Shown piece by piece: positions 36,953 to 46,540 of a DNA stretch of 64,000 nt (positions are counted from its first letter, which is position 1; each line of letters opens with the position of its first letter). Source of the stretch: Symbiodinium natans (Eukaryota; Sar; Dinophyceae; Suessiales; Symbiodiniaceae); the NCBI GenBank assembly GCA_905221605.1, contig CAJNDS010002109.1, positions 354,501-418,500 on the forward strand. The letters are read 5' to 3'. Both the position numbers and the translations under genes were made by a program. Under the pieces are notes generated by a model. The model made no database searches. It was not told where the DNA came from and was given only the letters and a program-made list of their open reading frames with translations.

Positions 36953-37174
36953 TTATTGAATTGCTCTAAATCTTCCCTTTAAGCCTAGATTTTCATTATT
37001 ATTTAAACAAGCTCTACATGATTTATTGTATAATCTTTTGGACTGTTTACTTACAAACTCATCTACACATTTTAACTGCTTACATATTCTACACTGCATG
37101 CACTGTATATACTGTGCTTTGTAATCTTTACCAGCATCAAAATTAACAACAATATTATCATCTAATTCACTCAT
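36953..37174 (-). CDS. Small zinc-ribbon-like protein
   Basis: 73 codons. Two pairs of cysteines (CMQCRIC...C and CRAC), the usual layout of a small zinc ribbon, followed by a basic tail. Starts at ATG 37174 after an ATTATCATCTAATAATA stretch, similar to other PLV starts. Head-to-tail with 37193-37456. No family recognised; nucleic-acid binding is possible. Confidence 0.55.
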   Translation of the reverse strand: MSELDDNIVVNFDAGKDYKAQYIQCMQCRICKQLKCVDEFVSKQSKRLYNKSCRACLNNNENLGLKGRFRAIQ

Positions 37175-37192
37175 TATTATTAGATGATAATA

Positions 37193-37456
37193 TCATGAAT
37201 AGGTTTTCGTCTCTTCGTCATACTTTATCTTGTAATAGTCAAGGGTTGTTTGTTTCGGTTGTAAAATTTCCTTGTTGTTCAGTTTAGTCAAATATGTGTT
37301 CTTCTTATTCTCATACGTTGCATCAACTGGTGTTCTGTTAAAGTTTCTCGTGGGTCTTTCATGTAATAATTTCTCAATCCTCTCCAGTCTCAGTATGACA
37401 TCTTGCTTGAATTCGGCTTTAGCCAATAGCTTTGCGTATTCAGGTTTATCACCCAT
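37193..37456 (-). CDS. Hypothetical PLV protein
   Basis: 87 codons, charged, with a predicted helical N-terminal half (EYAKLLAKAEFKQDVILRLERIEKLLHE) and a polar C-terminal half. Not recognised. AT-rich codon use matches the neighbouring viral genes, and the spacing (18 bp to the next gene) fits a compact viral layout. Confidence 0.55.
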   Translation of the reverse strand: MGDKPEYAKLLAKAEFKQDVILRLERIEKLLHERPTRNFNRTPVDATYENKKNTYLTKLNNKEILQPKQTTLDYYKIKYDEETKTYS

Positions 37457-37462
37457 ATACTT

Positions 37463-37762
37463 ATATATACATTAAGTTTTTAAATAAAAACTTTTATAAT
37501 AAAACTTTTATATTAAAATTTTCATAAACTGAATTATGAAAATTCTAAATTCCAAACTAATTAGGGATATATCTTATGTATATCCGAATTATGTAAGCGT
37601 ATCGCATTACTCCCCTTTCATGCGTCCGCTTACGATGTCTGGGACTTATGCAATCACACGGGAGCAATGGGCACATATTCGGGGTGTTCATCCTGTTTCA
37701 TGTTCCGGGGAACTCCAAGCACTGTACTCTGTCAATATATATTATAGTTTAACTTTTAAATA
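37463..37762. other. Intergenic stretch with a GC-richer patch
   Basis: AT-rich for the first 70 bp, then about 200 bp with composition unlike the virus (CGTATCGCATTACTCCCC and neighbours). A 76-codon + frame (37536-37766) covers it, but neither its codon use nor its start context resembles viral neighbours and I recognise no domain. It may be an insertion. No tRNA-like fold was evident by eye. Confidence 0.35.
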
Positions 37763-38161
37763 TTAGTCCATAAAATGAAGGTTATGAGATTTCAATTGTT
37801 CAACATCTTTTTTTACATCTCCTACTTCTTCTTCAATTTTATCTAGTCTTTCTTCACATTCTTCAGGGGTGATTTTCCGATGTTCTGACCATCCCGTACT
37901 ACAAAGTTGAACGCCTCCAGCTTGTGGTGCTGTATCTGGTTTAAATATTCCATCATCAGGCGACACGCCCCGACCCATTTTAAAACTAGAACGGTCTTCT
38001 ACAACATTAACAACAACCTTATCATTTTCTGTTGTTGTTTTAGTTTCTTTATGGTATGTGTTTCTTTTACATCTACAAAATAAACAGTTTATACCATCTT
38101 TATTTACACTTACGCCGCCGTCAGTTCCATCTTTGTTATTATCTTTGTTTGCATCGCTCAT
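37763..38161 (-). CDS. Hypothetical PLV protein with C-terminal coiled coil
   Basis: 132 codons. Asp/Asn/Lys-rich N-terminus, a CLFCRCK cysteine cluster near residue 30, a low-complexity middle and a C-terminal helical segment with heptad-like spacing (ECEERLDKIEEEVGDVKKDVEQLK). Likely a structural or scaffold-type small protein, but this is a guess. Start at 38161 follows CATTAATAT. Confidence 0.55.
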   Translation of the reverse strand: MSDANKDNNKDGTDGGVSVNKDGINCLFCRCKRNTYHKETKTTTENDKVVVNVVEDRSSFKMGRGVSPDDGIFKPDTAPQAGGVQLCSTGWSEHRKITPEECEERLDKIEEEVGDVKKDVEQLKSHNLHFMD

Positions 38162-38174
38162 ATATTAATGTATA

Positions 38175-38324
38175 TTAGTTTTTCTTCAATTTTAAATATT
38201 GTAAAATCCCTTTACATATCTCCAACACCGAGTAGCAACACCTACGATATCTAGGCGTTGTTATTATTAACTGTTCTATTTCTTCAAGGTTATCAATGAC
38301 ATCAATGCAATCACTGTAATTCAT
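38175..38324 (-). CDS. Small hypothetical protein (49 codons)
   Basis: A short frame from ATG 38324 to a TAA at 38175, below common length cut-offs. It has viral composition, contains NLEEIEQLIITTPRYRRCC, and starts after ATTAATACTAT, like other PLV genes. It fills an otherwise empty gap and is divergent from the ATPase gene 40 bp away. Not recognised. Confidence 0.4.
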   Translation of the reverse strand: MNYSDCIDVIDNLEEIEQLIITTPRYRRCCYSVLEICKGILQYLKLKKN

Positions 38325-38363
38325 ATAGTATTAATGATATAATTTTTCTATGTATTAATAATA

Positions 38364-39155
38364 ATGATTACACCTATAGTCAAGCCAGTTAATGTTAAAG
38401 AATATGGTTTCAAACAATCTAAATATGAAATAGCACCGAGACTACCGTTTAGTCAAATAATAACAGGTCCTAGCGGTTCTGGTAAAGGTATACTATTACA
38501 ATCAATGATATTAGATATTTATCGTGACGTCTTCGCTAGAATTTACATTTGGTCACCTTCAATTTCAGTTGACAGTAATTGGACACCAGTTAAAAAATAC
38601 ATTCAAGACAATTTAAAGGTTGATTTAGAAAAAGAAAAATGTATGTTTGATGAATATGTCCCTTCAGAATTAGAAGAAGTTATTAAACGTCAACACAAAG
38701 TAATAGAATATCAGAAAAAGAATGACCGCAATAAATTACATTCAATATTAATTATTGTTGATGATTTTGCAGACAGTAAGGCATTCTCAAGAAATTCTCC
38801 ATTATTAAACCAGTTATATGTGAGAGGTAGACATAATGCAATTAACATTATAACATCAACACAAAAATTTAACGCTTTATCTCCTATTATTCGTGTCAAT
38901 AGTCGTCAGTTGTTCTTTTTCAGATTAAGGAATTATAAGGAAATAGAAACGATGGTTGAAGAATTAAGTGCTGTATTGATTAAAAAATCAAGTGTAGCAG
39001 ATACTAAAAACCTACAAGAAGCAAAGAAATTATTATTAGAAGTGTATAATATAGCAACAGAAGAACCATACAGTTTTTTATTTATTAACCTAATGAAAGG
39101 TGATGTTAATGATATGTTTTATAAACGATTTGACGCTAAATTAGTCATTGATTAG
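38364..39155 (+). CDS. Genome-packaging ATPase (A32/FtsK-HerA type)
   Basis: 263 codons, intact. P-loop GPSGSGKG at residues 35-42 preceded by strand FSQIITG, and Walker B ILIIVDD at residues 128-134 followed by FADS, the arrangement of the A32-like packaging ATPases of Polintons, PLVs, virophages and large DNA viruses. It would pump DNA into the capsid. The downstream STQKFNAL (SxxQ) fits a sensor motif. Oddity: the residue after the P-loop Lys is Gly where Ser/Thr is usual. Length fits the family (about 250-270). The stop overlaps by 4 bp the convergent gene ending at 39152. Start at 38364 follows TATTAATAATA. Confidence 0.9.
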   Translation: MITPIVKPVNVKEYGFKQSKYEIAPRLPFSQIITGPSGSGKGILLQSMILDIYRDVFARIYIWSPSISVDSNWTPVKKYIQDNLKVDLEKEKCMFDEYVPSELEEVIKRQHKVIEYQKKNDRNKLHSILIIVDDFADSKAFSRNSPLLNQLYVRGRHNAINIITSTQKFNALSPIIRVNSRQLFFFRLRNYKEIETMVEELSAVLIKKSSVADTKNLQEAKKLLLEVYNIATEEPYSFLFINLMKGDVNDMFYKRFDAKLVID

Positions 39156-39800
39156 TTAAAATTAGTTAAAACCAGTTCAGTGTCAAACCCATTCCAGAGT
39201 ATGTGTTTAAAAGTCTCGTAATTTTCAGTTCCATCTACAACATTAAACCAAATGCGACCAAAGAAAAATTCCATTATAAAAGGTCTTATTAACCAGTCAA
39301 TGTCATTTTTGAACTTGCAAACATTATTACTTTTATAAGCAGTTAGTAGTTTATTATGTAATTCATGATTATAATTAAGATAAATATTATCAAACTCTGA
39401 AGTATTAAGTTTGTTAAGAACAGGTATAACAAATGTATCATAAATTGCTTTACTGTTTTCATAGTTATAAAAATAACTAAGACCTGTTAAGAATAAAAAC
39501 ACACTATTTAGTATTGTATCAACTCTACTTTCAAAAGCACCATCAGGGTTATTTTGATTATTAATAACTCTTCTTATCTTATTACATTTAGGACAGTTAA
39601 AGTATGACATAATAAGTGTATCAACATTGAAATTAATAATTCCATTCTTTGAAATTTCCTTGTTATTGCAATAACAACTGCAGTTCTTAATATATGAATT
39701 TCCTTTTTCAATTAAATCACAAATTAAGATTTTTTATTTTATTATAAACTTCAAACTTTTTATCACTGATAATTCTAACTTTAAAAATTATACAACCCAT
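39152..39800 (-). pseudogene. Hypothetical PLV protein with cysteine motifs, probably frameshifted
   Basis: The open part 39152-39610 (152 codons) starts MSYFNCPKCNKIRR (CxxC). The same frame is open further upstream without an ATG and carries another Cys cluster (NCSCYCNN), while an ATG at 39800 (MGCIIFKVR) reads into it through one frameshift near 39728. Either a frameshifted gene of ~215 codons or a shorter intact one. The C-terminal half is rich in aromatic and hydrophobic residues. No family recognised. Convergent with the ATPase gene. Confidence 0.5.
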
Positions 39801-39859
39801 ATTTAACAACTATTACATAAAATATTAATATTGTTTTATGTAATGTTTGATAATATTTT

Positions 39860-40078
39860 TTAAATAATTGAATAATTACATAAGTTAACTGGTGGCAACT
39901 TATAATATATTTTATCACTCTTCTTTTCTCTCACCTCTTTTATATCTTTTATCATTTCTTTCAATACTTTAATCTGTAGTTTATCAATATTACTTAAATC
40001 TAGTTCATCTTCATTAATATTATTTATTTGATTAATACAATCGTTCTCATTATCACCTTTTGATATTCTACTACCCAT
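39860..40078 (-). CDS. Hypothetical PLV protein, possible N-myristoylation
   Basis: 72 codons. The N-terminus MGSRIS fits the N-myristoyl-transferase pattern (Met-Gly, Ser at position 6), suggesting membrane association in a eukaryotic cell. The rest is acidic then basic and helical. It sits 6 bp from the next gene (40085-40267). Not recognised. Confidence 0.5.
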   Translation of the reverse strand: MGSRISKGDNENDCINQINNINEDELDLSNIDKLQIKVLKEMIKDIKEVREKKSDKIYYKLPPVNLCNYSII

Positions 40079-40084
40079 ATACTA

Positions 40085-40267
40085 TTATTTAGGTTTTTTA
40101 TTTTTGTTCTTTTTATATACATTATCCCAGAATTTCGGATTAGCGTCATAACGGGCTTCTACTAACTTTTGGTGTTCTTTTGTGTTAATGTGTTTCATAT
40201 TCTCCTTTTCTGTTTCGTCTGTTGGTCTCTTCAATCCACATTTACATATATAATATGTTCGTGTCAT
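40085..40267 (-). CDS. Small zinc-finger-like protein
   Basis: 60 codons. CKCGLKRP ... MKHINTKEHQKL gives a C-x-C plus H-x(5)-H spacing like the C-terminal fingers of the GIY-YIG protein and the zinc-finger gene at 12193. Basic tail (KKNKNKKPK). Probably a stand-alone copy of a small finger module reused in this virus. Confidence 0.5.
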   Translation of the reverse strand: MTRTYYICKCGLKRPTDETEKENMKHINTKEHQKLVEARYDANPKFWDNVYKKNKNKKPK

Positions 40268-40288
40268 ATTAATGTTTTTAGATAAGAA

Positions 40289-42613
40289 TTATTTTCTACT
40301 TTTTGCTTTTGGTTTAGCCTTTGGTTTCGGGCTTTCCTCGCCTTTCAACTTCTTAACCTCCTTCTTTAAATCTTCAACTTCTTTCATTAACTCTTGAACA
40401 CATCCCCACAATACAACTGCTGTTTTATTATATGCTAATAACTTCATACCATCATCATTATAATATATAATATTGTCCCATTCAGAAGGCATTTTAGCGT
40501 CTTTTATATCATCTGCTATAAATCCAATATGGCTTTTTTTATCTTCATCATTAATAAAATTATATGTTTTAGGTTTAATGTATTTGACTGCTTTATAACA
40601 TTCTTTAATATTTACTTCTTTAACATTCTCTTTTAACTTAGAGTCTGATGTTTCAGTTAAAGCAACGCATGTTAAATTTCCTCCAATATCAGCGTTATTC
40701 GTTGTAGTAAAGAAACCATAAACATCAACGCCTGTGTTTGTGGCGTCTAATCTTGATAAATTATTATTGCTTAATCTAATAAATCCATCATCGTCTGGAT
40801 TATTAATTAATACTCTTTGTTGTCCTGATTTATCAGTGTTTGTAATTTCTAGTTGTCCGACTAAAGTTACTTTTCCATCAGTTAATTGTATTTCTGGTGT
40901 GCTACTTTCCAAGCCTATTGTTAAATTCATTTCCCCTGCTGTGTCTCCATTTCTGATATATAACTTATATTGAGTGTCCAATACTTCTCTAAACTCTGAT
41001 GAATTTTGAAATTTCATTTTTCCCCAAGTTATTAAATCTGCTTCCGCTGTTAAATTACCAATACTATTAAATGTTTGATTATTTGTAACTGCTCTATTTA
41101 TAGTAATTCCGTTAGTGTTATTTAATTGTAACGCTATTGTTCCTGTTGTAGGGTCGGTTGTTCTATTTGATTGTAATGAAAAATTTATTTCTTCTGTTGA
41201 TATTACATTTAATGAATTATTAGCGTCGGCTCTTTGAAATATTCTACCCGAATTATTTACATAAATATCGCCGTTGAATGTTGATGTGCTTTGAAACGAT
41301 GCTGTGCTTCCAAAATTAGCATTGCCTCCCGATACATTTAGTTTATTTGAACCTTGAATAACACCAATACCTAAACTTAAACAATAAACGCCATTACCGT
41401 TTGCTGTATTTAATAAAAGCAACGAAGAACTGTCGTTGCTTGTGTTATACGCGTTAATATTAAAAGAGTTAAATCTTATATATCCTTGTGCATTTTTTAC
41501 TGTTAAAACATTACTGGCATCCGTTGTATTTTTATACAGTGTAAGTCCTGAATTATTAGAAATATTAGAAGTATCATTTTCATAATTTATAGTGTCTTTA
41601 AAATAAGTTGGGTTAAATAATGTAGTTCCTCCTGTTGCATTATTGCATTCTATAAATGTATTAGTGTCAGCGTCTGTTGATGCTCCTAACATTAATCTCA
41701 CTGCCTCTTGGTCTGTTCTTATATCCATTGACGTATTTGATTTAGTAGCGTTATTGTATCTGTCTATACTTGTATTAGCGTCTGTTAATTCAATATTTCC
41801 ACCGATATTAATATTATTTGTTAAATTAATGCTGTCTGCTGTTAAATTAGATACGGATAAATCATTGGTAATATTAACATTTCCTGACGGGTTTAATTCT
41901 AAATCTACAACACTATCATCGGATGTAGCATTTGATATAATTTTATTTCCTTGTAAAGTTATATAATTAGTAGCATTTTTAAATACACTAATAACTTTAT
42001 CTCCTCCTCCTGTTTGATTACTAAATAATAATCCAGTAGTTGGTGATATATTTATTGTCTCATTATTTAACGTTCATCCACTATGAATAATAGTAGGAGC
42101 ACTACAATCAATAACTGGGTTTGTTTTAAACCTATCAGTAAAGTCACTTAATGGAACTCTTAACGCTAATAGATTATCAATTTCTGTATCAGTATAACCA
42201 CCACCGCCACCAGCTCCTGCTATCAATGTATCTACCTCGCCCTTATTATAAAAGTTTGTTGCTAATAATGTGTTGTTTTGATAATTAGTAGATAAATTTG
42301 TGTCTATTTGTGTTGATGTGTAATAGTTAGTAAATGTAGCATCTACCTCTGTTTTATTGTAAAAAATAGTAGCTAGAACTGTGTTAGTTTGATAATTATT
42401 TGTTAAATCATCATTAATTGCATTAATATTGTTGAAATTTTGTAATTGTTTTGTATTTAAAACTGCTATAGCGTCAGTATTTGCTGTTATATCTGCTGTA
42501 AAGTTAAGATTGTCAAGTTCTGTTTTTGTTGCATAAATTTGTGAAATGTCTGTTCCACTGACAACAATATTATCTGCTGTTAATGTGTTTGTATTGTTTA
42601 ATGTCAAAGGCAT
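40289..42613 (-). pseudogene. Fiber/spike protein with C-terminal peptidase-S74 chaperone domain, nonsense mutation
   Basis: Two open pieces in one frame, 42074-42613 and 40289-41728, separated by a single TGA (42074-42076); the 115 codons between it and the next Met are also open, giving about 775 codons. N-terminal part: repeated trimeric-fiber-like motifs (YATKTELDN, YNKTEVDATF, FYNKGEVDTL) and a glycine run. Middle: Asn/Thr/Ser-rich repeats like beta-structured fiber shafts. C-terminus: SDSKLKENVKEVN...GFIADDI, the hallmark of the S74 intramolecular chaperone that trimerises and self-cleaves, then a coiled coil and basic tail (KPKAKPKAKSRK). It would be the receptor-binding fiber. TGG to TGA (Trp) is the simplest explanation of the break. 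Confidence 0.8.
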
Positions 42614-42616
42614 TAG

Positions 42617-42656
42617 TTAATATTAATAAAATAGATAAATATTTTATTAATATTAA
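42617..42656. promoter_or_regulatory. Perfect AT palindrome between MCP and fiber genes
   Basis: 17-bp arms (TTAATATTAATAAAATA and its reverse complement) with a 6-nt loop, directly upstream of the fiber ATG and downstream of the MCP stop. It could act as a 3'-end hairpin for MCP and as the AT-rich late promoter of the fiber gene. Confidence 0.55.
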
Positions 42657-42667
42657 TTATCTTAAAA

Positions 42668-44109
42668 TCAGTCATAAACTTTTAAACCTAAATCCTTAAT
42701 TTCTAATATTTGTTCCGACAGTAATGTTATATAACAAGTATCAGGCATGTTTGTATTAGTTATAGCACCATTTGCAGGTTTCACTTTCAATAACATTTGT
42801 TGTCCTGCTCTTGTATTAATTCCTGTGTAGCTACTATCTGGCACACGTTCAAATGAAAAAGCAAACACAAACTGGCGGTCTCTATATTGTTTAAAATCAA
42901 TTGATAAACTGTGTTGATGGAACATTGGTAAATTTAGTGCCTTTCTCAAATGATAGAAGCACTCGGTAATTGAAGCACAAGGGTATTCAGGATAAAGTTT
43001 AGAACCTAATTGAATTTGAAATTCTAAATCTAAATCAGGGTCATATATTCCTTCATTTGCTGGAAATGATGCCTGTTGTGGATGATAGAAACGACAGAAT
43101 TCTTTATCACAATATTCATACCCTGTGCTTGGGTCTCCGCTCTTGTAAAATGTAACGAACGATGCTACTAATTTAGAGACTGAACGAATAACTTGAACGC
43201 TAAAATTGTCATTTCCCGTTAGTGCTTGTGATTGAGTAATGTAAGTGGTATAAGTAATTGGTAGTCCTTTTCCTTCTAAAAGATGTTTGACATATTCATT
43301 ATTCAAATTATTATCAAGGGTGCAAACATCACAAACAACACGAGCATTATTAATTTGCCATTGAATACTTGTATTTCTGTATCTTGCATTCGCTTGCCCT
43401 GCGTCAGCAGGGTTGACATTATTTACAAAACGATTGCCTACGGCAGTGTTCGCTGTATCATCGTTATAGTTAATAATACAATCAGTAGCATTAGTTACTA
43501 ATTCTAATTCAATAGTGAGATTACCCATATATTTCAATGGTAAATATTTAAACTGACTAAATAAACCACAAAGAGGTTTAAATGCAACAGTCATTTTATT
43601 CTTAAACCCTTGACAATTATAACCATTAACTTCATATTTTAATTCAGGATTTACTCCGTCAGCAAATAGTGTTCTAACTTCGTCATCATATCTATAACCA
43701 AAACCTTCATTTGCTTCGTCTTTCCGTGCTCCTGCTGACATCATTTTAGAGAACATGTGATGAACTCGGTTGTAATTATCAAAGTCTTCTACGACCTGAT
43801 TACCAGCAATAATTCGCATTCGTCTAAAGAAGCAATAAGGAGGAGATAATGGACGAAGCTTATTGTCATAATCACCAGTGTCTTCATTTTGCAATGTAAA
43901 GAAAATTCTTACTGATTGAGGGTCTAACCAAGTATTATCTTCACCGTTTAAAGAAATTTTAATACACGATTACCGCTGTTTGACTTATAGATATTTGAAC
44001 CAGTCGGCCAGAATGACACACTTCTTCTATCAATAATATAAGAACTACCTTTGTTTAATTTAAATGACAGGTTGTCAATTAGAATATCTTCGGGCGAGAA
44101 CGTTTCCAT
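42668..44109 (-). pseudogene. Major capsid protein (double jelly-roll type), frameshifted
   Basis: The long piece 42668-43894 (408 codons) contains RRMRIIAGNQVVEDFDNYNR, a signature I associate with Polinton/PLV major capsid proteins, then FKPLCGLFSQFKYLPLKYMG and a C-terminal half rich in beta-type sequence. A start at 44109 (METFSPEDILIDN) opens a frame of about 47 codons that ends near 43969 at a stop; one base change near 43965-43980 joins it to the downstream frame, which is open upstream of the apparent Met at 43894. Total about 480 codons, a normal PLV MCP length. It would form the hexons. The break means this copy cannot make full-length capsid protein unless it is a sequence error. 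Confidence 0.85.
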
Positions 44110-44139
44110 CAGTATATATAAACTAGTGTAGATAATTTA

Positions 44140-44170
44140 ATTAAATATAATTGTTAATATTATATTTAAT
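44140..44170. promoter_or_regulatory. AT palindrome upstream of MCP
   Basis: 11-bp arms ATTAAATATAA / TTATATTTAAT, about 30 bp upstream of the MCP start and overlapping the stop of the small frame at 44166. Same type of structure as at 42617, 47578 and 50481. Confidence 0.45.
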
Positions 44171-44357
44171 CAAATAATTTAAAGTTATATGAAATTTCTT
44201 TACTATTTTTCTTTTTGCTTTTAACTTCCTTAACTATATTATTATCGTTTTCATCTTCTACTAACTTTCGTATCTCTTCATAACTGTTCTGTTTAAACTT
44301 CTTCTCCTTCGGTTGCTTCTCCAGTTTCTCGTAAGTTGTCGCTTTGTAATGGTACAT
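44166..44357 (-). CDS. Small Lys/Glu-rich frame overlapping the nuclease gene
   Basis: 63 codons from ATG 44357, overlapping the last 65 bp of the GIY-YIG gene in another frame. Charged, helical (YEEIRKLVEDENDNNIVKEV), viral composition. It could be a separate small gene or the lost C-terminal part of the nuclease after a frameshift. Undecided. Confidence 0.3.
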   Translation of the reverse strand: MYHYKATTYEKLEKQPKEKKFKQNSYEEIRKLVEDENDNNIVKEVKSKKKNSKEISYNFKLFD

Positions 44358-44943
44358 TATTACTATTACTTAGATTATTTAATGCTTCTTGGTGTTTTTT
44401 AGTTCTTTCGTGGCGTCGTATGTCTTCCTTTCTTACTTCACAACCACAACTACATATTATTTTAAGTTTTCTTCTTTGAATTACATCGTCTCTTTGTCTA
44501 TACTCTTGGTGATGTTTTTTATATTGCTCTGGCTTTTTATCATAACATTTCTTTTTACTTTCGGAAACCTTTTCTGGGTTTTCTTCACGATATTTTTTAC
44601 ACCGTTCCTTGTTTTCTTCTTTATGTGTCTCCCTGTATTCCTGATTGCTTCTACCTGCTATTCTATCGTTTAATGTTCCAAGCTTTCTTATATATTGTCC
44701 TTCCATCGCTTGTAGTTGTTCTTTGTTGTCGCAGGGACATTCACAAAGTAATTCTATATAAAAGTTTTCAATTCCCAACTCTCTCATTCTCTGGTAAATC
44801 TTGTAGTCAGAACTTCTTGATGATTTCATATCATATCTGTGTTTTGCCATTCTTTGAGATAGTTTAGAACAAGTACTACCAATGTAGCAATCGCTATTGA
44901 CTGTGTTTAAAACCTTGTAAATCTTACCATTTTTATAATCCAT
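44293..44943 (-). CDS. GIY-YIG endonuclease with C-terminal zinc finger
   Basis: 216 codons, intact. N-terminal GIY-YIG domain: KIYKV (residues 7-11, first motif with K for G), YIGST (20-24), R31 and the QYIRKLG segment. The middle is a charged repeat region (YRETHKEENKERCKKYREENPEK), and the C-terminus has CSCGCEVRKEDIRRHERTKKHQ, a finger of the same type as the proteins at 12193 and 40085. Such nucleases in PLVs and giant viruses behave as homing-type or repair nucleases and often move as selfish genes. Located between MCP and lipase genes. Start 44943 follows AATAATAATATA. Confidence 0.8.
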   Translation of the reverse strand: MDYKNGKIYKVLNTVNSDCYIGSTCSKLSQRMAKHRYDMKSSRSSDYKIYQRMRELGIENFYIELLCECPCDNKEQLQAMEGQYIRKLGTLNDRIAGRSNQEYRETHKEENKERCKKYREENPEKVSESKKKCYDKKPEQYKKHHQEYRQRDDVIQRRKLKIICSCGCEVRKEDIRRHERTKKHQEALNNLSNSNNVPLQSDNLRETGEATEGEEV

Positions 44944-44978
44944 TATATTATTATTATTTCTTCTTTTTTATTCTTTAA

Positions 44979-45623
44979 TTATGTTTCAAATTGTTCCATA
45001 AATTCTTCCTGCGTTATGGGTAAATTTCCTTCTTTATTATGAACATTGCCTATATCTTGATGTGAATGATTTTGTAAAGGGTCTAAAGTTCCCTTATTTA
45101 ATGTTATACTGCCTCTATCAAACATTGATACGGGGTCTCCTGCTTGTCTCAAACGAAGGTTAGTCCCCGTGTCTTCTGGTTTCTGATTTGACACAAAAGG
45201 AGAACCGTAAGACCTTGAACGAAAGATATTTCCATAATCATTATTTATTTGTTGTCCTACTGCACTGCCTAAGGAATGTGAAATAATATCAGTAATACCT
45301 GTAAGTTTTTTACCATCAACTTCTATAGTTCCATCTTTAATAAATTTATCAACATCTTTATATCTTTTCGTGTTTCTTGTTTGATACAAAGGCAATTTTA
45401 CATCGTCCCAAAAATCAATGGGGTCTTTAGTTCCAGCAATGTATAACTGACTACCATTTCTATATATTCCGTCAGGGTTTTCGTATGCTAATTTAAGTCC
45501 TTGACTATCTGTGAGAAAAGACCAATTACCTGCTAACTCTTCCTTAACATAATCACTTATCTTGTTTCTTGTGTTAGGTGCTTCGTACGGTATTCCTTCA
45601 TTTCTTCGTTTATGTTTGTGCAT
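44979..45623 (-). CDS. Class-3-lipase-like protein
   Basis: 214 codons, intact. A strand-turn-helix ITDIISHSLGSAVGQQI holds the nucleophile elbow SHSLGS (Ser at residue 117; usual lipase-3 form GHSLGG). Upstream LYIAGTKDPIDFWDDVKLPL fits the lipase-3 segment containing the oxyanion/strand region, and the sequence after the elbow (RSRSYGSPFV) fits the following strand. Lipase/phospholipase-like proteins are known in several PLVs and Polintons and are thought to help cross a membrane during entry or egress. No signal peptide. Divergently arranged with the minor capsid gene (40 bp between starts). Confidence 0.65.
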   Translation of the reverse strand: MHKHKRRNEGIPYEAPNTRNKISDYVKEELAGNWSFLTDSQGLKLAYENPDGIYRNGSQLYIAGTKDPIDFWDDVKLPLYQTRNTKRYKDVDKFIKDGTIEVDGKKLTGITDIISHSLGSAVGQQINNDYGNIFRSRSYGSPFVSNQKPEDTGTNLRLRQAGDPVSMFDRGSITLNKGTLDPLQNHSHQDIGNVHNKEGNLPITQEEFMEQFET

Positions 45624-45663
45624 TATAAATTAAATTATAAAATAAATTCTCATCTTTTTTATA

Positions 45664-46503
45664 ATGCTTAAGTTTAAGAAAGTATATATTGACAGTTCAT
45701 ATAAAGTTAGTGGCACTCCATCTGAATTTACAATTGACTTACCTGAAACTGTTCAGTCAGAGGATAATATGCTATGTCAAATACACGAGGTAAGCATTCC
45801 TCATTCTTGGTACTCAATAAACAACACAAACAATAATATTTATTGGAGACATCAAGTTATTCCACCAGGTGTAATAGCAGGTATTACTTATCGTAAAGTA
45901 ACCATCCCTGAAGGTAACTATACAGCAGTTGATTTAGCACAAACAATACAAATAGCAATCAATTTATTGGTTGATACAGGGGACAGACCTAATACATATT
46001 CTTTAAGTTACAACACATCAACTAATAAGTTTACAATCAGTTCTAATTACTCAACTGTTATTTTTGTTCTTCTTCTGACTGATGGAGAAGTAGCTCCGTT
46101 AGCAGGTTCATTTTCAGACCCTGTTGATGTTAATAATTTAAGTTCAATGAACAGAGTAATCGGTAACACAACACCAGCAACTGACGCTTATACTAATGTA
46201 GCACCTTATACAACTAATTTTGTAGATTTAGTGCCCTTCAAGAGTTTGTATTTACATTGTAATGAAATAAGCAACTACAACCAATTAACAGTAGCGGGTA
46301 ATTCATCAATAGTAAAGAAAGTAAATGTAACAGTTCCCCATCTCGGGGTAATTAATGATAATGAGTTAAGCAGTGTTGATTATATTGATGTGAGTGGAAA
46401 AATGCTACGTCGGTTGAATTTTAGACTTACTAATAATTTGAATCAGGTAGTGAATTTAAACGATGTTGACATCTCCTTCACTTTAACATTTTTTAGAGGA
46501 TAA
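45664..46503 (+). CDS. Minor capsid (penton-like) protein
   Basis: 279 codons, intact. N-terminal VYIDSSYKVSGTPSEFTIDLPE followed by QIHEVSIPHSWYSI is the pattern I know from PLV/Polinton minor capsid proteins (the single jelly-roll penton base). The rest is beta-rich with a C-terminal VDISFTLTFFRG strand. It would occupy capsid vertices. Its start follows TTTTTTATA directly. First of a run of + strand genes from 45664 to 50049. Confidence 0.75.
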   Translation: MLKFKKVYIDSSYKVSGTPSEFTIDLPETVQSEDNMLCQIHEVSIPHSWYSINNTNNNIYWRHQVIPPGVIAGITYRKVTIPEGNYTAVDLAQTIQIAINLLVDTGDRPNTYSLSYNTSTNKFTISSNYSTVIFVLLLTDGEVAPLAGSFSDPVDVNNLSSMNRVIGNTTPATDAYTNVAPYTTNFVDLVPFKSLYLHCNEISNYNQLTVAGNSSIVKKVNVTVPHLGVINDNELSSVDYIDVSGKMLRRLNFRLTNNLNQVVNLNDVDISFTLTFFRG

Positions 46504-46540
46504 TAAATATCTAATTAGAAAAATCTAGACTATATTAATA

